64,000 bases of DNA from Alcanivorax sp. S71-1-4 (GCF_009846755.1 NZ_AQOR01000014.1:1-64000), one strand, 5' to 3'; numbered from the stretch's first letter, positions 17,419 through 26,892 are shown. Program-made: numbers and translations. The notes: generated from the letters alone by a model not told the origin.

Positions 17419-19221
17419 ATGACCGGGCTGTCGGTGTCTTTCGGCCAGTACAGCGACAAGGGACGCAAACCGGCCAACCAGGACTGCCACGGCCTGTACC
17501 TGCCCGACGAACCCTTACGCACCACCAAGGGTATCGCCGTCGCTCTCGCGGACGGCATTGGCAGCAGCAGCGTCAGCCACATCGCCAGCGACTGTGCCGT
17601 ACGGGGATTTCTGTCGGATTATTTCAGCACCCCGGACACCTGGTCCGTCAAACAGTCCGCGTCCCGCGTGCTGATGGCCATCAACGCGTGGCTGTATGCG
17701 CAGACGCGCCAGAGCCAGTTTCGCTACGACATGGACCGCGGCTATGTCTGCACACTCAGTGCACTGGTGCTGCGCGGCGGCCACGCCAGCCTGTTTCATG
17801 CCGGCGATTCACGCATCTACCGCTGGCGTGCGGGCGAACTGGAACAGCTCACCACCGATCACCGGCTCTGGGTGTCACGCGAGCAGCATTATCTGAGCCG
17901 GGCGCTGGGTATCCAGCCCCACCTGGAACTGGACTACCTGCGCTGCACACTGGCACCGGATGATGTGTTTCTGCTGGTCACCGACGGCGTGTATGAATAT
18001 CTCGGACACACCGAACTGTGCGATCTGTTGCGCACGGCCAGCGCACTGGATGACACCGCAGAACGCATCGCCGCGCAGGCCCTGGCGCAGGGCAGCGACG
18101 ACAATGTGACGGTGCAACTGCTGCGTGTCGAGACACTGCCACCGCCGGACGCCACGACACAGCTCGGGCAGGCCGGCGCGCTGCCCTGCCCCCCCGCGCT
18201 GGCGCCGCGCACCCTGCTCGAAGGTTATGCCCTGCTGCGCGAACTGCACCAGGGTCACCGCAGCCATGTGTACCTGGCGCGGGATGAGGCCCGCCAGCAG
18301 CCGGTGGTCATCAAGGTGCCGTCCACCGAGGGGCGTGATGATCCGGCCTGGCTTCAGCGTTTCGTCATGGAAGAATGGATCGCCCGCCGCATTGATCATC
18401 CTCATGTACTGCGTGCCGTGCCGCCCACGCGGCCGCGCCGCTATTGTTACACCGTGACCGAATACATCGACGGGCAGACGTTGCGCCAGTGGCTGCACGA
18501 TCACCCGGCGGCGACACTGAACAGCGTGCGCGATATCGTCCGGCAGATCGCCAGCGCCCTGCGCGCATTTCACCGGCTGGAAATGTTTCATCAGGACCTT
18601 CGCCCGGACAACATTCTGATCGACAGCAGCGGCACCGTGACGCTGATCGACTTTGGCGCCACCCGCATCGCCGGCCTGCAGGATCAGTTGCCGCGCGCCC
18701 TGCACGACGGCCTGCTGGGCACGGCCCCGTACACCGCCCCCGAGTGCTTTCGGGGCCACGACAGCCACGAAGGTTCCGATCTGTTTTCGCTGGGCATCAT
18801 CACCTACCAGTTGCTGACCGGTCAGTTGCCATACGGTACGGCGGTCGCCGCGGCCAGTCTCCGTGGCCAGTCGCACCGGCTGCGCTATCGCCCGCTGACA
18901 CAGTATCGCCAGGACCTGCCGCCCTGGATTGATGGCCCGCTCCGCAAGGCGGTACACCCCGATCCGAATCAGCGTTACGCGGTAGTGTCGGAATTCCTGT
19001 TTGATCTGGCGCATCCAAACCCGGCGCTGCACGCCGGCACCGCCGCGCCGCTGCTTGAGCGCAATCCGGTGTTGGCCTGGCAACTGCTGTCACTGGTACT
19101 GGCCCTGGCCGCTGTATTGACGTGGTACGCGCCAACCGTGAGCACCGAGCGCGATGACGAAGCCCCCCCCGGCCATAGCGAGACGCTCACACGCCCACTA
19201 ATCTCTTCCATGGGCCGGTAG
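17419..19221 (+). CDS. PP2C phosphatase-Ser/Thr protein kinase fusion, membrane anchored (paralogue 2)
   Basis: A 600-residue paralogue of the protein at 14336. The phosphatase part (1-240) has NQD (20-22), ADG (44-46), GDSR (129-132), TDG (188-190) and DDN (227-229). The kinase part (~265-540) has Lys299, HQDLRPDN (391-398, with Lys replaced by Arg), DFG (411-413) and an intact APE. One membrane helix (~558-580) precedes a 20-residue tail. An in-frame GTG at 17395 is an alternative start; ATG 17419 fits the paralogue better. It lies downstream of nirC and is probably co-transcribed. Its TAG stop codon is the first triplet of an R1 element. Confidence 0.88.
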   Translation: MTGLSVSFGQYSDKGRKPANQDCHGLYLPDEPLRTTKGIAVALADGIGSSSVSHIASDCAVRGFLSDYFSTPDTWSVKQSASRVLMAINAWLYAQTRQSQFRYDMDRGYVCTLSALVLRGGHASLFHAGDSRIYRWRAGELEQLTTDHRLWVSREQHYLSRALGIQPHLELDYLRCTLAPDDVFLLVTDGVYEYLGHTELCDLLRTASALDDTAERIAAQALAQGSDDNVTVQLLRVETLPPPDATTQLGQAGALPCPPALAPRTLLEGYALLRELHQGHRSHVYLARDEARQQPVVIKVPSTEGRDDPAWLQRFVMEEWIARRIDHPHVLRAVPPTRPRRYCYTVTEYIDGQTLRQWLHDHPAATLNSVRDIVRQIASALRAFHRLEMFHQDLRPDNILIDSSGTVTLIDFGATRIAGLQDQLPRALHDGLLGTAPYTAPECFRGHDSHEGSDLFSLGIITYQLLTGQLPYGTAVAAASLRGQSHRLRYRPLTQYRQDLPPWIDGPLRKAVHPDPNQRYAVVSEFLFDLAHPNPALHAGTAAPLLERNPVLAWQLLSLVLALAAVLTWYAPTVSTERDDEAPPGHSETLTRPLISSMGR

Positions 19222-19385
19222 GGTGGGTAGAGCCAAAGGCGAAACCCACCGGGTCCATGTCGCACACTGCTCGCACAAAACCAGCGGAACTACCCACCTA
19301 ACAAGCTGGGTGATTTCGATGATTTTGCGGGAGTGATTAACGGACATGGACATGGTGGGTTTCGCCTTTGGCTCTACCCACCCTA
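19219..19385. repeat. R1 element, 167 bp
   Basis: This copy has the same length and ends as the one at 15998, differing by scattered substitutions. It separates the convergent ends of the second kinase/phosphatase gene and nasR. Its leading TAG is the stop codon of the kinase/phosphatase gene. Confidence 0.92.
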
Positions 19386-19406
19386 CGCGCAATTATTTCC
19401 GCGCGA

Positions 19407-20711
19407 TCATTCCCACACGTCCTGCATGCTGACCACGGCGCGCGCCACATCCACCAGCCGCCGGCTCTGGTTCATGGCCATCTGCCGCAGCAGACGATAG
19501 GCCTGCTCTTCGGTCAGCTTGCGGTGTTTCATCAGCAAGACCTTGGCCCGCTCCATGAGCTTGCGTTCGTCCAGCGCGGTGCGTGCTGCGTTGAGCTCGT
19601 CCTGCATGGCCTGCAAGCGCTGGGACTGCAATTGCACCAGTTCAATGATCGAGCGGCCCAGGCGTGGGCTGACGCCGTCGCTGTGATAGCTGTCCGGTTG
19701 CCCGGCCACGCCCTGGGTACCACAGAACACGATGTAGGCATCTTTGTGCTCCGCCTCCTGCGCCAGCGCCGATTCAACCAGCGACTGATGGCGCACCAGG
19801 CCTTCGCGGGCCTCGGCAAGTTTGTCGGCGCACTGGCCGTGCAGGCGCGACTCAAGATAGTCCTCGACACTTTTCATCGCATCGATGCGTTCGGTGGTCA
19901 GTTCAAACCAGCGGTCACTGAGTGTTTCATCGACCTGTGCGCGGTCACGCAACGCCGCGGTGCACGCCAGCCGGCGCAGCCGCTCCAGCTCACCTACCGC
20001 TGGCGCGCCCTGCACCACTTGCCACAACCGCAGTGCCTGTTCATCGGCAAAACTCTCGAAGATCTGGAAACAGCGCTCCTGCGCTTCAAGCAGATGCAGC
20101 AGCCGCTCGCTGAGCGCATTGTCCACTTCGCCGCGGGCGAAACCGGCACAGCCTGCGGCACGCTCCTGGCCGGCCAGCTCCTTGCCCTGCATGAAATTGA
20201 ACATGGCCACCAGCGTGCGCGAAATGGCCGGGTCAGCCGCATTTTCGGCTGCCTCGAACACCACGGCCAGCAGGCCGCGTACCAGCTCGCTGTAGCAGCG
20301 CACGGCTTCTTCCGGGGTCAATGTCTGCGTCTGTACCCGGTCGCGCACCTGCGGCAGTTCGGCCAGCGTGTGCACGCAATAGGCCAGGCGACTGAACAGA
20401 CGGCTGCCGCCGATCATGCCGCCGGCATGATCCAGCGCCGCCAGGGCGGCATCGAATCTGGCGCGCTGCGCATCCACGTCGGCGCTCATGGCCGCCAGCC
20501 GGTCACCGTGGCGGCGCCCGTGGGCACCAAGATAAAGATTGGATGCACCGCGTTCACGTTGCAGCGCGTGGACCAGATTGCTGACCGCCACAACCAGCCG
20601 CCCCATGCCCAGAAACGCTTCCAGGCTGAGCATTTCACTCTGTCGTGAGGCGATCAGGAAATCCGTGGCACTGGGCGGCCGGCGGCGCCCCTCCGGGGGA
20701 ATGCTGTGCAT
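19407..20711 (-). CDS. nasR: Nitrate-responsive transcription antiterminator (NIT domain + ANTAR)
   Basis: A 434-residue soluble protein. Residues ~30-330 form a helical NIT (nitrate/nitrite-sensing) domain, with RERGASNLYLGAHG near the start. The C-terminal ~60 residues are an ANTAR RNA-binding domain (ERKLMERAKVLLMKHRKLTE, then EEQAYRLLRQMAMNQSRRL). In Klebsiella NasR binds nitrate and then suppresses a leader terminator. Here two leaders with intrinsic terminators, nirB and nirC, are the obvious targets. The ATG at 20711 has AGAGGATG upstream. The gene faces the nitrate locus tail-on, separated from the second kinase by an R1 element. Confidence 0.93.
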   Translation of the reverse strand: MHSIPPEGRRRPPSATDFLIASRQSEMLSLEAFLGMGRLVVAVSNLVHALQRERGASNLYLGAHGRRHGDRLAAMSADVDAQRARFDAALAALDHAGGMIGGSRLFSRLAYCVHTLAELPQVRDRVQTQTLTPEEAVRCYSELVRGLLAVVFEAAENAADPAISRTLVAMFNFMQGKELAGQERAAGCAGFARGEVDNALSERLLHLLEAQERCFQIFESFADEQALRLWQVVQGAPAVGELERLRRLACTAALRDRAQVDETLSDRWFELTTERIDAMKSVEDYLESRLHGQCADKLAEAREGLVRHQSLVESALAQEAEHKDAYIVFCGTQGVAGQPDSYHSDGVSPRLGRSIIELVQLQSQRLQAMQDELNAARTALDERKLMERAKVLLMKHRKLTEEQAYRLLRQMAMNQSRRLVDVARAVVSMQDVWE

Positions 20712-20765
20712 GGCCTGGCATCCTCTGTGCGATGTATGCCCGGAATCATGCAAGGAACAAGCCAG

Positions 20766-20790
20766 CCCCGGCACCGTGATGGTGCCGGGG
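20766..20790 (-). terminator. Stem-loop downstream of trhO
   Basis: A perfect 10-bp inverted repeat, CCCCGGCACC/GGTGCCGGGG, with a 5-base loop. It lies 23 bases after the trhO stop on the minus strand and before nasR. The T-run after it is weak. Confidence 0.6.
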
Positions 20791-20813
20791 AAAGCGGGAG
20801 AAAATCAGGCGGT

Positions 20814-21752
20814 TCAGTCGGACAGCGGGCGTGGCTGGCGCGGGTCCGCACCACGATGGCGCAGACCGCGGCGGCGGGCCAGTTCAATCTGTTTCTGGCG
20901 CTCGGCGAAGCGGGCTTTCTGCTCGTCGCTGAGGCTGTCGAAGCATTTCGGGCAGGACACACCCGGCTGGTACTGCGGCGCGGCCTTGTCGGCATCGGAG
21001 ATCGGACGGCGGCAGGCGTGGCACTGGTCGTACTGGCCAGGTTGCAGATCGTGGTCCACAGTGACCCGTTCATCGAACACGAAACACTCGCCTTGCCACA
21101 GCGATGTGTCTTTCGGCACGTCTTCCAGGTATTTGAGGATGCCGCCCTTGAGGTGATACACCTCTTCAAAACCCTGCTCTTTCAGAAAGGCGGTGGATTT
21201 TTCGCAGCGAATGCCGCCGGTGCAGAACATCGCCACCTTGCGATGCCGGGACGGGTCCAGGTGCTCGCGAACATAGTCGGGAAATTCACGGAAACTGGTG
21301 GTGTTCGGATTTACCGCGCCTTTGAATGTGCCGACTTCGTACTCGTAATCATTGCGCGTGTCGATCAGCAGCACCTCCGGGTCGCTGATCAGCGCGTTCC
21401 AGTCTTCCGGCTGCACATAGGTGCCGACCACGTGGCGCGGATCAATGCCTTCCACGCCCATGGTGACAATTTCCTTTTTCAGCTTGACCTTGGTGCGCAG
21501 GAACGGGTGCGCGGCGTGCAGGGATTCCTTGTGCTCCAGATCCGCAAACCGTGCGTCCGCACGCAGCCAGTCCAGCAACGCATCCACCGCCTGCCGGGTA
21601 CCGGAGACCGTGCCATTGATGCCTTCGTCGGCCAGCAACAGGGTGCCGCGCACGTCCAGCCGCTGCATCGTCGCCAGCAGCGGCGCCTGCAGGGCTTCAA
21701 AATCCGCCAGGCGGACAAACTTGTACAGTGCGGCAACGACAATCTGGTTCAT
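20814..21752 (-). CDS. trhO: tRNA uridine(34) hydroxylase / rhodanese-family protein TrhO
   Basis: A 312-residue protein of the UPF0176/TrhO family, which performs oxygen-dependent 5-hydroxylation of U34 in certain tRNAs. It has the N-terminal domain ([15 protein letters not shown], then [16 protein letters not shown]), a rhodanese domain with active-site loop [10 protein letters not shown], and a Cys-rich C-terminal part (CHACRRP, CPKC). The ATG at 21752 matches the family start; the long upstream frame overlaps bolA antisense sequence and is not real. The bolA-like gene starts upstream on the same strand, 31 bp away, so the pair may be co-transcribed. Confidence 0.93.
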   Translation of the reverse strand: MNQIVVAALYKFVRLADFEALQAPLLATMQRLDVRGTLLLADEGINGTVSGTRQAVDALLDWLRADARFADLEHKESLHAAHPFLRTKVKLKKEIVTMGVEGIDPRHVVGTYVQPEDWNALISDPEVLLIDTRNDYEYEVGTFKGAVNPNTTSFREFPDYVREHLDPSRHRKVAMFCTGGIRCEKSTAFLKEQGFEEVYHLKGGILKYLEDVPKDTSLWQGECFVFDERVTVDHDLQPGQYDQCHACRRPISDADKAAPQYQPGVSCPKCFDSLSDEQKARFAERQKQIELARRRGLRHRGADPRQPRPLSD

Positions 21753-21783
21753 GGTGCAAGGTTCTCTGTTTCGGACAATAGAC

Positions 21784-22101
21784 TCAGCCAGCCTGGCTGC
21801 CGCCACGACAATTCGGCGACGCTTCGGCCTGCTCGCCCCGCTCGGCCCACTCCGCCGGGGTAAAGGTATGCAGCGCCAGCGCGTGCACAGGCCCGGCCAG
21901 TTCTTCCGCCACCAGGGCATAGATGCGCTGGTGGCGCTGCACCAGCCGCAGGCCGTCAAAGGCATCGGACACCACCACCATACGGAAGTGCGAATCCGTG
22001 GCGGGCCCACTGTGCATATGGCTTTCGTTTTCCAGCGCCAAGTGTGCCACGGACAACCCGTCGCGCACCTTGCGCTCGATCAATGCGGCGATACTGCTCA
22101 T
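21784..22101 (-). CDS. BolA family protein
   Basis: A 105-residue BolA-like protein. It contains [23 protein letters not shown] and the [13 protein letters not shown] helix with the downstream [13 protein letters not shown] segment, all typical of the family. BolA proteins act with monothiol glutaredoxins in iron-sulfur handling and influence morphology and stress response; the exact paralogue (BolA or IbaG) cannot be decided here, although the sequence is closer to BolA. The start is supported by CGGAGG 6 bases before the ATG. It is upstream of trhO on the same strand. Confidence 0.9.
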   Translation of the reverse strand: MSSIAALIERKVRDGLSVAHLALENESHMHSGPATDSHFRMVVVSDAFDGLRLVQRHQRIYALVAEELAGPVHALALHTFTPAEWAERGEQAEASPNCRGGSQAG

Positions 22102-22115
22102 AGTGGCCTCCGTCA

Positions 22116-22273
22116 GCAGACTGTTGCATAACAGGCTGCATTGACGGCTTGATCCAGCCGTCAACACAATCAAGCGCGGTCAGCGGTTGATGTCGTGTCC
22201 ACCTTTGCGGACCTGCGCCGCAAAGGTGGGCTTGAAAAAGCCTCGAAGGGACTTTTTCAACACCCTGTCAGGG
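22116..22273. repeat. R2 element, ~160 bp (copy 1)
   Basis: This aligns along nearly its whole length with 61517-61676. Shared blocks include TCCACC, GGACCTGCGCCGCAAA and CCCTGTCAGGGG, and a TTGAAAAAG/CTTTTTCAA stem-loop that could act as a terminator. It begins within the bolA upstream region and ends 9 bases after the TAG stop of the esterase gene (minus strand), so it sits exactly between the two genes. Confidence 0.85.
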
Positions 22274-22282
22274 GCGGCCATT

Positions 22283-23830
22283 CTACGCCGCATCGCCGCC
22301 GGTTGCAGGTGCCGGGATGATATCCGCCCACAGCGCGGCGCGGGCCGGGTCCAGCAACGGGCCGCTGCCCGCCTCGCGGCCAAAGTGATGGGCCTGGCCG
22401 GCTTCATCCCAGCCGCCCCAGCCCGGCGAGCCGCCCCGGGCAAAGTTGCCCCAGCACTGCTGTACGCGCTGCGACAGCGCGGCGGCTTCCTCGCCGCCGC
22501 CGGTGAACAGTTGCCCCACCGGGGTATCGGTGATCCCAAACACGAACGGCACATCCACCACATGGCAGGCGCCCAGCGGCACGCCGAACATGCTGACCTC
22601 CCAGGTGAATTCGTAGCCCCAGGCCTGGCCCCCTGCTGCGTGGTGCGCATCCAGCAGGCGCTGGGTCGGCACGCGGAACAGGCGGTCGGATTCCATGCTG
22701 CTGAACCAGTCCAGATGACTGCGGGCGGGGTCCGGCGTCACCGCCTCGCGGTAGACCTCAAATGCGCGCTCGCCGTGCTGTGGCAGCGCGCGGCGGAAAC
22801 GGCTGAGGATGGCGTCGTCGTCCAGTGCGCGCAGCGCATCCAGGGTCTGCCCGCCGTTGAACGGCGCAGCGTACTGGAACAGGTGGTATTCGTCCCGGCA
22901 GGTGCCGGCCAGCAGCGCCCGGTCGCGCGCGCAGCCTGCGGCAATCGCCTCGATCGGGCTGCGAGGCAACAGGTCGCCGTCCACCACCGGCATGAACACC
23001 ATGCCGTACTGTGGCGTGGCGTCGCGCAGGCCACGCTGCACGGCGGTTTTCAGCGCCGCGCGCTGGGCCCGCACGATGGCGCGGGGTTCGGCGGCCAGCA
23101 GGCGTTCGGCCATGTCACCCTCGCCCGGCAGCGCCTCGCACATCAGCGCCGTCACGCGCGCCGCTTCTGCCGGCATCAGCACCATGTCGGCGGCCCCGGA
23201 CTGCACGATGGCGCGCTGGAACAGCCCGTCAGCCGCCGGCGTGGCCAGCAGCGTGGCAACGGAAAACCCGCCGGCGGATTCACCAAACACCGTCACCTGT
23301 GACGGGTCACCACCGAATGCCGCCGCGTTGCGCTGCACCCACTGCAGCGCTGCCACCTGGTCGCGCAACCCCAGATTGCTGTCGCTCTCCAGCGACGGCG
23401 CAATGTCGCGGAACCAGCCATACCCCCAGACACCGAGCCGGTAGGCGGCATTGACCACGATCACCCGCTGGCTCGCGGCCAGCCGCGCACCGTGATACAG
23501 CAACTGCGACGGGGAACCGGACACGTAACCGCCACCGTGCAACCACACCATCACGGGGAAAGGTCCATCGCCTTCCGGCACCCAGACGTTGACTGCCAGG
23601 CAGTCATCCCCGATCGCCTCCACGCCCATCACCGGGTTTCTTTCCTGCCAGGCCGGCAGCGCCGTGCGGTCGCAGGCGCGCACACCGTCCCAGCCCGGCA
23701 CAGGCTGCGGCGCGCGGAACCGCAACTCCCCGACGGGTGCCGCCGCAAACGGGATGCCCCGGTATTCGGTCACGCCGTCGTCGCGGCGCAGGCCGGTGAT
23801 CCGGCCGCTGTCGAGTTGCACTGTTGTCAT
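22283..23830 (-). CDS. Type B carboxylesterase
   Basis: A 515-residue alpha/beta-hydrolase of the carboxylesterase type B family. It shows the N-terminal signature GIPFAAAPVGELRF, the oxyanion-hole HGGG (98-101), the nucleophile elbow GESAGG (Ser185), and the late GACHVVDVPFVFG block carrying the catalytic His. No signal peptide is visible, so it is probably cytoplasmic and hydrolyses carboxylic esters or a similar xenobiotic. The start at 23830 is the only reasonable ATG. It is divergent from the phasin gene and followed by repeat R2. Confidence 0.9.
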   Translation of the reverse strand: MTTVQLDSGRITGLRRDDGVTEYRGIPFAAAPVGELRFRAPQPVPGWDGVRACDRTALPAWQERNPVMGVEAIGDDCLAVNVWVPEGDGPFPVMVWLHGGGYVSGSPSQLLYHGARLAASQRVIVVNAAYRLGVWGYGWFRDIAPSLESDSNLGLRDQVAALQWVQRNAAAFGGDPSQVTVFGESAGGFSVATLLATPAADGLFQRAIVQSGAADMVLMPAEAARVTALMCEALPGEGDMAERLLAAEPRAIVRAQRAALKTAVQRGLRDATPQYGMVFMPVVDGDLLPRSPIEAIAAGCARDRALLAGTCRDEYHLFQYAAPFNGGQTLDALRALDDDAILSRFRRALPQHGERAFEVYREAVTPDPARSHLDWFSSMESDRLFRVPTQRLLDAHHAAGGQAWGYEFTWEVSMFGVPLGACHVVDVPFVFGITDTPVGQLFTGGGEEAAALSQRVQQCWGNFARGGSPGWGGWDEAGQAHHFGREAGSGPLLDPARAALWADIIPAPATGGDAA

Positions 23831-24015
23831 GCTCTGCCCTCTCGGAACCTTCGGTCCGCAGAATGTGGTGGGTGTTCAATTGTCGGACAGCAGTGCCCCG
23901 ACACGCGTGCAGGGCCCGCTAGACTGCTCCCGTTCGCAGGCACCGCCACCGGTCGCCTGCCAGATGGCACCGGGGACGGACGCCTGACACGAGTACATGC
24001 CAAAGGAGCGAGATA

Positions 24016-24390
24016 ATGCCTGAGACCAACAAGGAAAGCCTTGACCAGATCAACGCCCGTGTAGAGCGTGCCCGCGAAGAACTGAAAGACGCGCTGGAAC
24101 AGGCCCGTAAAGCCGTACGCGGTGTGGTCACCCGGGTGACCGACCGTGGCACCGAACTGTTCAACGAGCTGGTGAAAACCGGCGAGTCGCTGCAGCAGGA
24201 GCGCGCCAAGGCCCAGAAGACCGCGCAGAAAAAAGCCGCCGACGCGGAAAGCCTGTTCACCAGCCTGCGCCAGCGGACCGCCACCCTGCTCGGCCTGCCG
24301 ACCCAGGATGACATCGCCGCCCTGGACAAGAAGCTGAACAGCCTGACCCGCAAAGTCCGCAAGATCGAGAAAGCCACCGGCGCCGCCTGA
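24016..24390 (+). CDS. Phasin-like / PHA granule-associated protein
   Basis: A 124-residue, highly charged, almost entirely helical protein, rich in Lys, Glu and Ala. It has a segment resembling polyhydroxyalkanoate granule-associated PhaF/PhaI proteins (RGTELFNELVKTGESLQQE) and a C-terminal coiled coil (LDKKLNSLTRKVRKIEKA). Such proteins coat storage granules and may bind DNA nonspecifically. Excellent ribosome site AAAGGAG before the ATG. No PHA synthase is in the window, so the role is inferred only from the protein. Confidence 0.75.
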   Translation: MPETNKESLDQINARVERAREELKDALEQARKAVRGVVTRVTDRGTELFNELVKTGESLQQERAKAQKTAQKKAADAESLFTSLRQRTATLLGLPTQDDIAALDKKLNSLTRKVRKIEKATGAA

Positions 24391-24539
24391 GGTGCGCTGT
24401 CCCTGCCGGGCCCGCACGGGCCCGGCGGCGGTCTGACCAGACCGCTCACGCCGGTCGTATACACGCCATTGACTCCCCCGCACCGCTGCCGTTGACTTGA
24501 GCCTTCCGCAACCCGCTGCAACGTCAGGTGGTGTGCACG

Positions 24540-25604
24540 ATGTATTCCAATGCAGTCCATTCCGCTCTCCACAGCAAGACACCGGCGATCCGCCCCGAGA
24601 GCCTGACCGTGGCCGGCCACTGGCTGGAATTCCTGCTCCATGCCGCCGGCCAGGCCGGCGTCGAGCTGGACGACGAACTGGCCCGCCTGGGCCTCAGCCG
24701 TGAGCAACTGGCGACGCCCCACTGCCGGGCGCCGCTGCAGGCCGAACAGGCCTTGCTGCAAGCGGCGCTGACGCGCAGCAACGACCCCTGTTTCGGCCTG
24801 CACATGGGGACCCAGGTGCGGCCACGCTTTCTCGGGGCACTCGGCTACGCGGCCATGTCGAGCGCCACGCTGCGGCAGGCGATGGCGCTGGCGCTGCCTT
24901 TCCAGCGTGTCACCCATGAGTTGCTGGTCCCCGACGTAGAGCGCCCTCCCGGCCAGCTGGCGATCATCTGGCAGCTACAGGGCCCCCCTTCCGCGCTGGA
25001 CCCGCAACGTCTGGAGATTTTCTCCGCTGCATCCATCACCTTTGGCCGCTGGATCACCGGAGCCGTGGTCAATCCGCTGCAGGTCACCTTCCGCCATCGG
25101 CCCGCCGGCGACCCGGCCGAGTACGAACAGGCGTTCCAGTGCCCGGTGGTGTTCGGCGCCGAACGCGACAGCGTACTGCTGGATGACGCCGTACTGGACT
25201 TGCCCGTCCGCGATGCCGACCCGGAAGTGCACCGCATCATGCGCACCCGCGTGCATCAGGTCATGACCCGTTTCATGGCACGCGACAACCTGATCGGCCA
25301 GGTCCGCTCGGCCATCCAGCGCCAGTTGCTTGACGGCACCGCGCAACTGGACAGCGTCGCCGCCTCCCTCGGCATGAAACCCTGGACATTGCGCCGGCGA
25401 CTGCGCGCGGAAGGGGCCGACTTCACCACCCTGCTTGATGACGAGCGCAAGACGCTGGCCACCGACTGGCTGCTGCACAGCAACCGGCCGGTAAGCCAGA
25501 TCGCCACCGATCTGGGTTATTCCGAACAGAGCGCCTTCAATCGCGCCTTCCGCCGCTGGTTTGACTGCACGCCGGTGAGCTGGCGCGAGCAGCAGCGGCT
25601 GTAA
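24540..25604 (+). CDS. AraC family transcriptional regulator (Arabinose_bd-type N-terminus)
   Basis: A 354-residue regulator. Residues ~25-220 match the effector-binding domain seen in OruR/ArgR-like AraC proteins, with ALLQAALTRSNDPCFGLHMG. The C-terminus has the two helix-turn-helix motifs, ending in the family signature (VSQIATDLGYSEQSAFNRAF then RRWFDCTPVSWRE). The ATG at 24540 has AGGTGG upstream; an in-frame GTG four codons earlier is an alternative. Its last 68 bases overlap the convergent FAD-reductase gene. The target genes are unknown; the adjacent phasin and reductase are candidates by position. Confidence 0.9.
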   Translation: MYSNAVHSALHSKTPAIRPESLTVAGHWLEFLLHAAGQAGVELDDELARLGLSREQLATPHCRAPLQAEQALLQAALTRSNDPCFGLHMGTQVRPRFLGALGYAAMSSATLRQAMALALPFQRVTHELLVPDVERPPGQLAIIWQLQGPPSALDPQRLEIFSAASITFGRWITGAVVNPLQVTFRHRPAGDPAEYEQAFQCPVVFGAERDSVLLDDAVLDLPVRDADPEVHRIMRTRVHQVMTRFMARDNLIGQVRSAIQRQLLDGTAQLDSVAASLGMKPWTLRRRLRAEGADFTTLLDDERKTLATDWLLHSNRPVSQIATDLGYSEQSAFNRAFRRWFDCTPVSWREQQRL

Positions 25605-26688
25605 GCCAGCGCCGTTTGCTCTGCACCAGCGTCAGGCCAGCGGCGGCGCCTTCCATGAGCGGCGATTTCAGCAGGTGTGTGAGCACCCCGAACGCCAGCG
25701 GCAGGGTGCCGTAAAACAGGCGCGTTATCTGGCGCGTGTGCCGTAGCTCCAGGCGCCAGCGCGCCATCTGGCGCGCGTAGACAGACGCCGCATCCTCATT
25801 CAGCACCGCCGCCGCAGCCTGCTGGCCACTGAGCAGGGCACCATAGATCCCCTCCCCCAGCAACGGCTCGGCCAGCCCGGCCGCATCGCCGGCAAACAGC
25901 ACCCGGCCAGCGCTCAGCGGCAGCTGATCACCGTGCGTGGCAATGGGATAGCCCTGGATATCCGTCAGCGCGTCACTGCCCAGGGTGCGGCGGGCATAGT
26001 CGAGCAATTGCGGCTGTCCCAGCGTGACGCCCGGATGCCAGCAGTACAGGCCCACGTTCACGTGGTCGCCCTTGGGAAACAGCCAGCCATACCCCCCCGC
26101 CACTTCACCAAAATCAAACTGCATGCCCGGCCAGCGGCGACACACATCACGGGCCAGCAACCCTTCCAGCGCCACCGCCACCGGCACGGCGCCCTGGCCC
26201 AGCACCAGCCGGCGCACCGGGCTGTGGGCTCCGTCAGCGGCAATCAGCCAGCGGGCCCGCCAGGTGCACACGGTGTCGCGCTCGTCCAGCACAGTGAGCG
26301 ACACGCCTTGAGTGTCCTGCCGCAGCCGCAGCAAACGCCGCACGGGCGTTATCACGGCGCCCGCCGCGCACGCCAGCCCACGGTGCCAGTCATCCAGTTC
26401 CGGGCGGTGTGTCAGCAGGCATACGTCGTCGCTGCCACGAAAATCCGACGCCCGGTAGCCACGCCAGCTCATGCGGATCACCGGCGTGCGCTCACGCACC
26501 ACCGGGCTCACGTCCGCACGCAGCCGTGCTGCCGCTTTCGGGGTCAGCCCCCCGGCGCAAGGCTTGGGCCGCGCGCCGGGCAGCCGGTCCAGCCAGAGCA
26601 CATCGTGCCCGGCCCGGACCAGATCCAGCACCGCCGCCGTGCCCGCCGGCCCGCTGCCCACCACAATGACCTCTGCCTCCGTGCCCAT
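25537..26688 (-). CDS. Geranylgeranyl-reductase-family FAD-dependent oxidoreductase
   Basis: A 383-residue flavoprotein. It has the N-terminal FAD motif VIVVGSGPAGTAAVLDL, the PCAGGLTPKAAARL block typical of geranylgeranyl reductase-like proteins, and the C-terminal FAD motif GRVLFAGDAAGLAEPLLGEG. In bacteria such enzymes reduce isoprenoid or related double bonds, but the substrate here is unknown. The start has AAGGAG at good spacing. The final ~22 codons overlap the end of the convergent araC-type gene; the coding frame continues smoothly into the overlap with an Arg/Ala/Ser-rich tail. Confidence 0.85.
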   Translation of the reverse strand: MGTEAEVIVVGSGPAGTAAVLDLVRAGHDVLWLDRLPGARPKPCAGGLTPKAAARLRADVSPVVRERTPVIRMSWRGYRASDFRGSDDVCLLTHRPELDDWHRGLACAAGAVITPVRRLLRLRQDTQGVSLTVLDERDTVCTWRARWLIAADGAHSPVRRLVLGQGAVPVAVALEGLLARDVCRRWPGMQFDFGEVAGGYGWLFPKGDHVNVGLYCWHPGVTLGQPQLLDYARRTLGSDALTDIQGYPIATHGDQLPLSAGRVLFAGDAAGLAEPLLGEGIYGALLSGQQAAAAVLNEDAASVYARQMARWRLELRHTRQITRLFYGTLPLAFGVLTHLLKSPLMEGAAAGLTLVQSKRRWLTAAAARASSPACSQTSGGRRD

Positions 26689-26790
26689 TCACGACTCCTT
26701 GTCTTGCACTGTTGCCTGTGTTGCGTGCCTGCCTGCGGCCCCCGACCCAGGTCTGGTGCCCGCCCAGGTGCGGACCCAGGCCCAGTCCTT

Positions 26791-26796
26791 TATAAT
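26791..26796 (+). promoter_or_regulatory. -10 element upstream of mdh
   Basis: A perfect TATAAT lies about 100 bp before the mdh start. No good -35 hexamer is seen at 16-18 bp (GTGCGG), so the assignment rests on the -10 alone. Confidence 0.5.
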
Positions 26797-26892
26797 GCGC
26801 GCCGCCCGGGGTCTCCGCCCACTCGTGCCCACAAAGCGTCGGATAGGAGCTGCCCCTTTAATCCGCCCACAGGCGACTGATGGAGATTGTTC

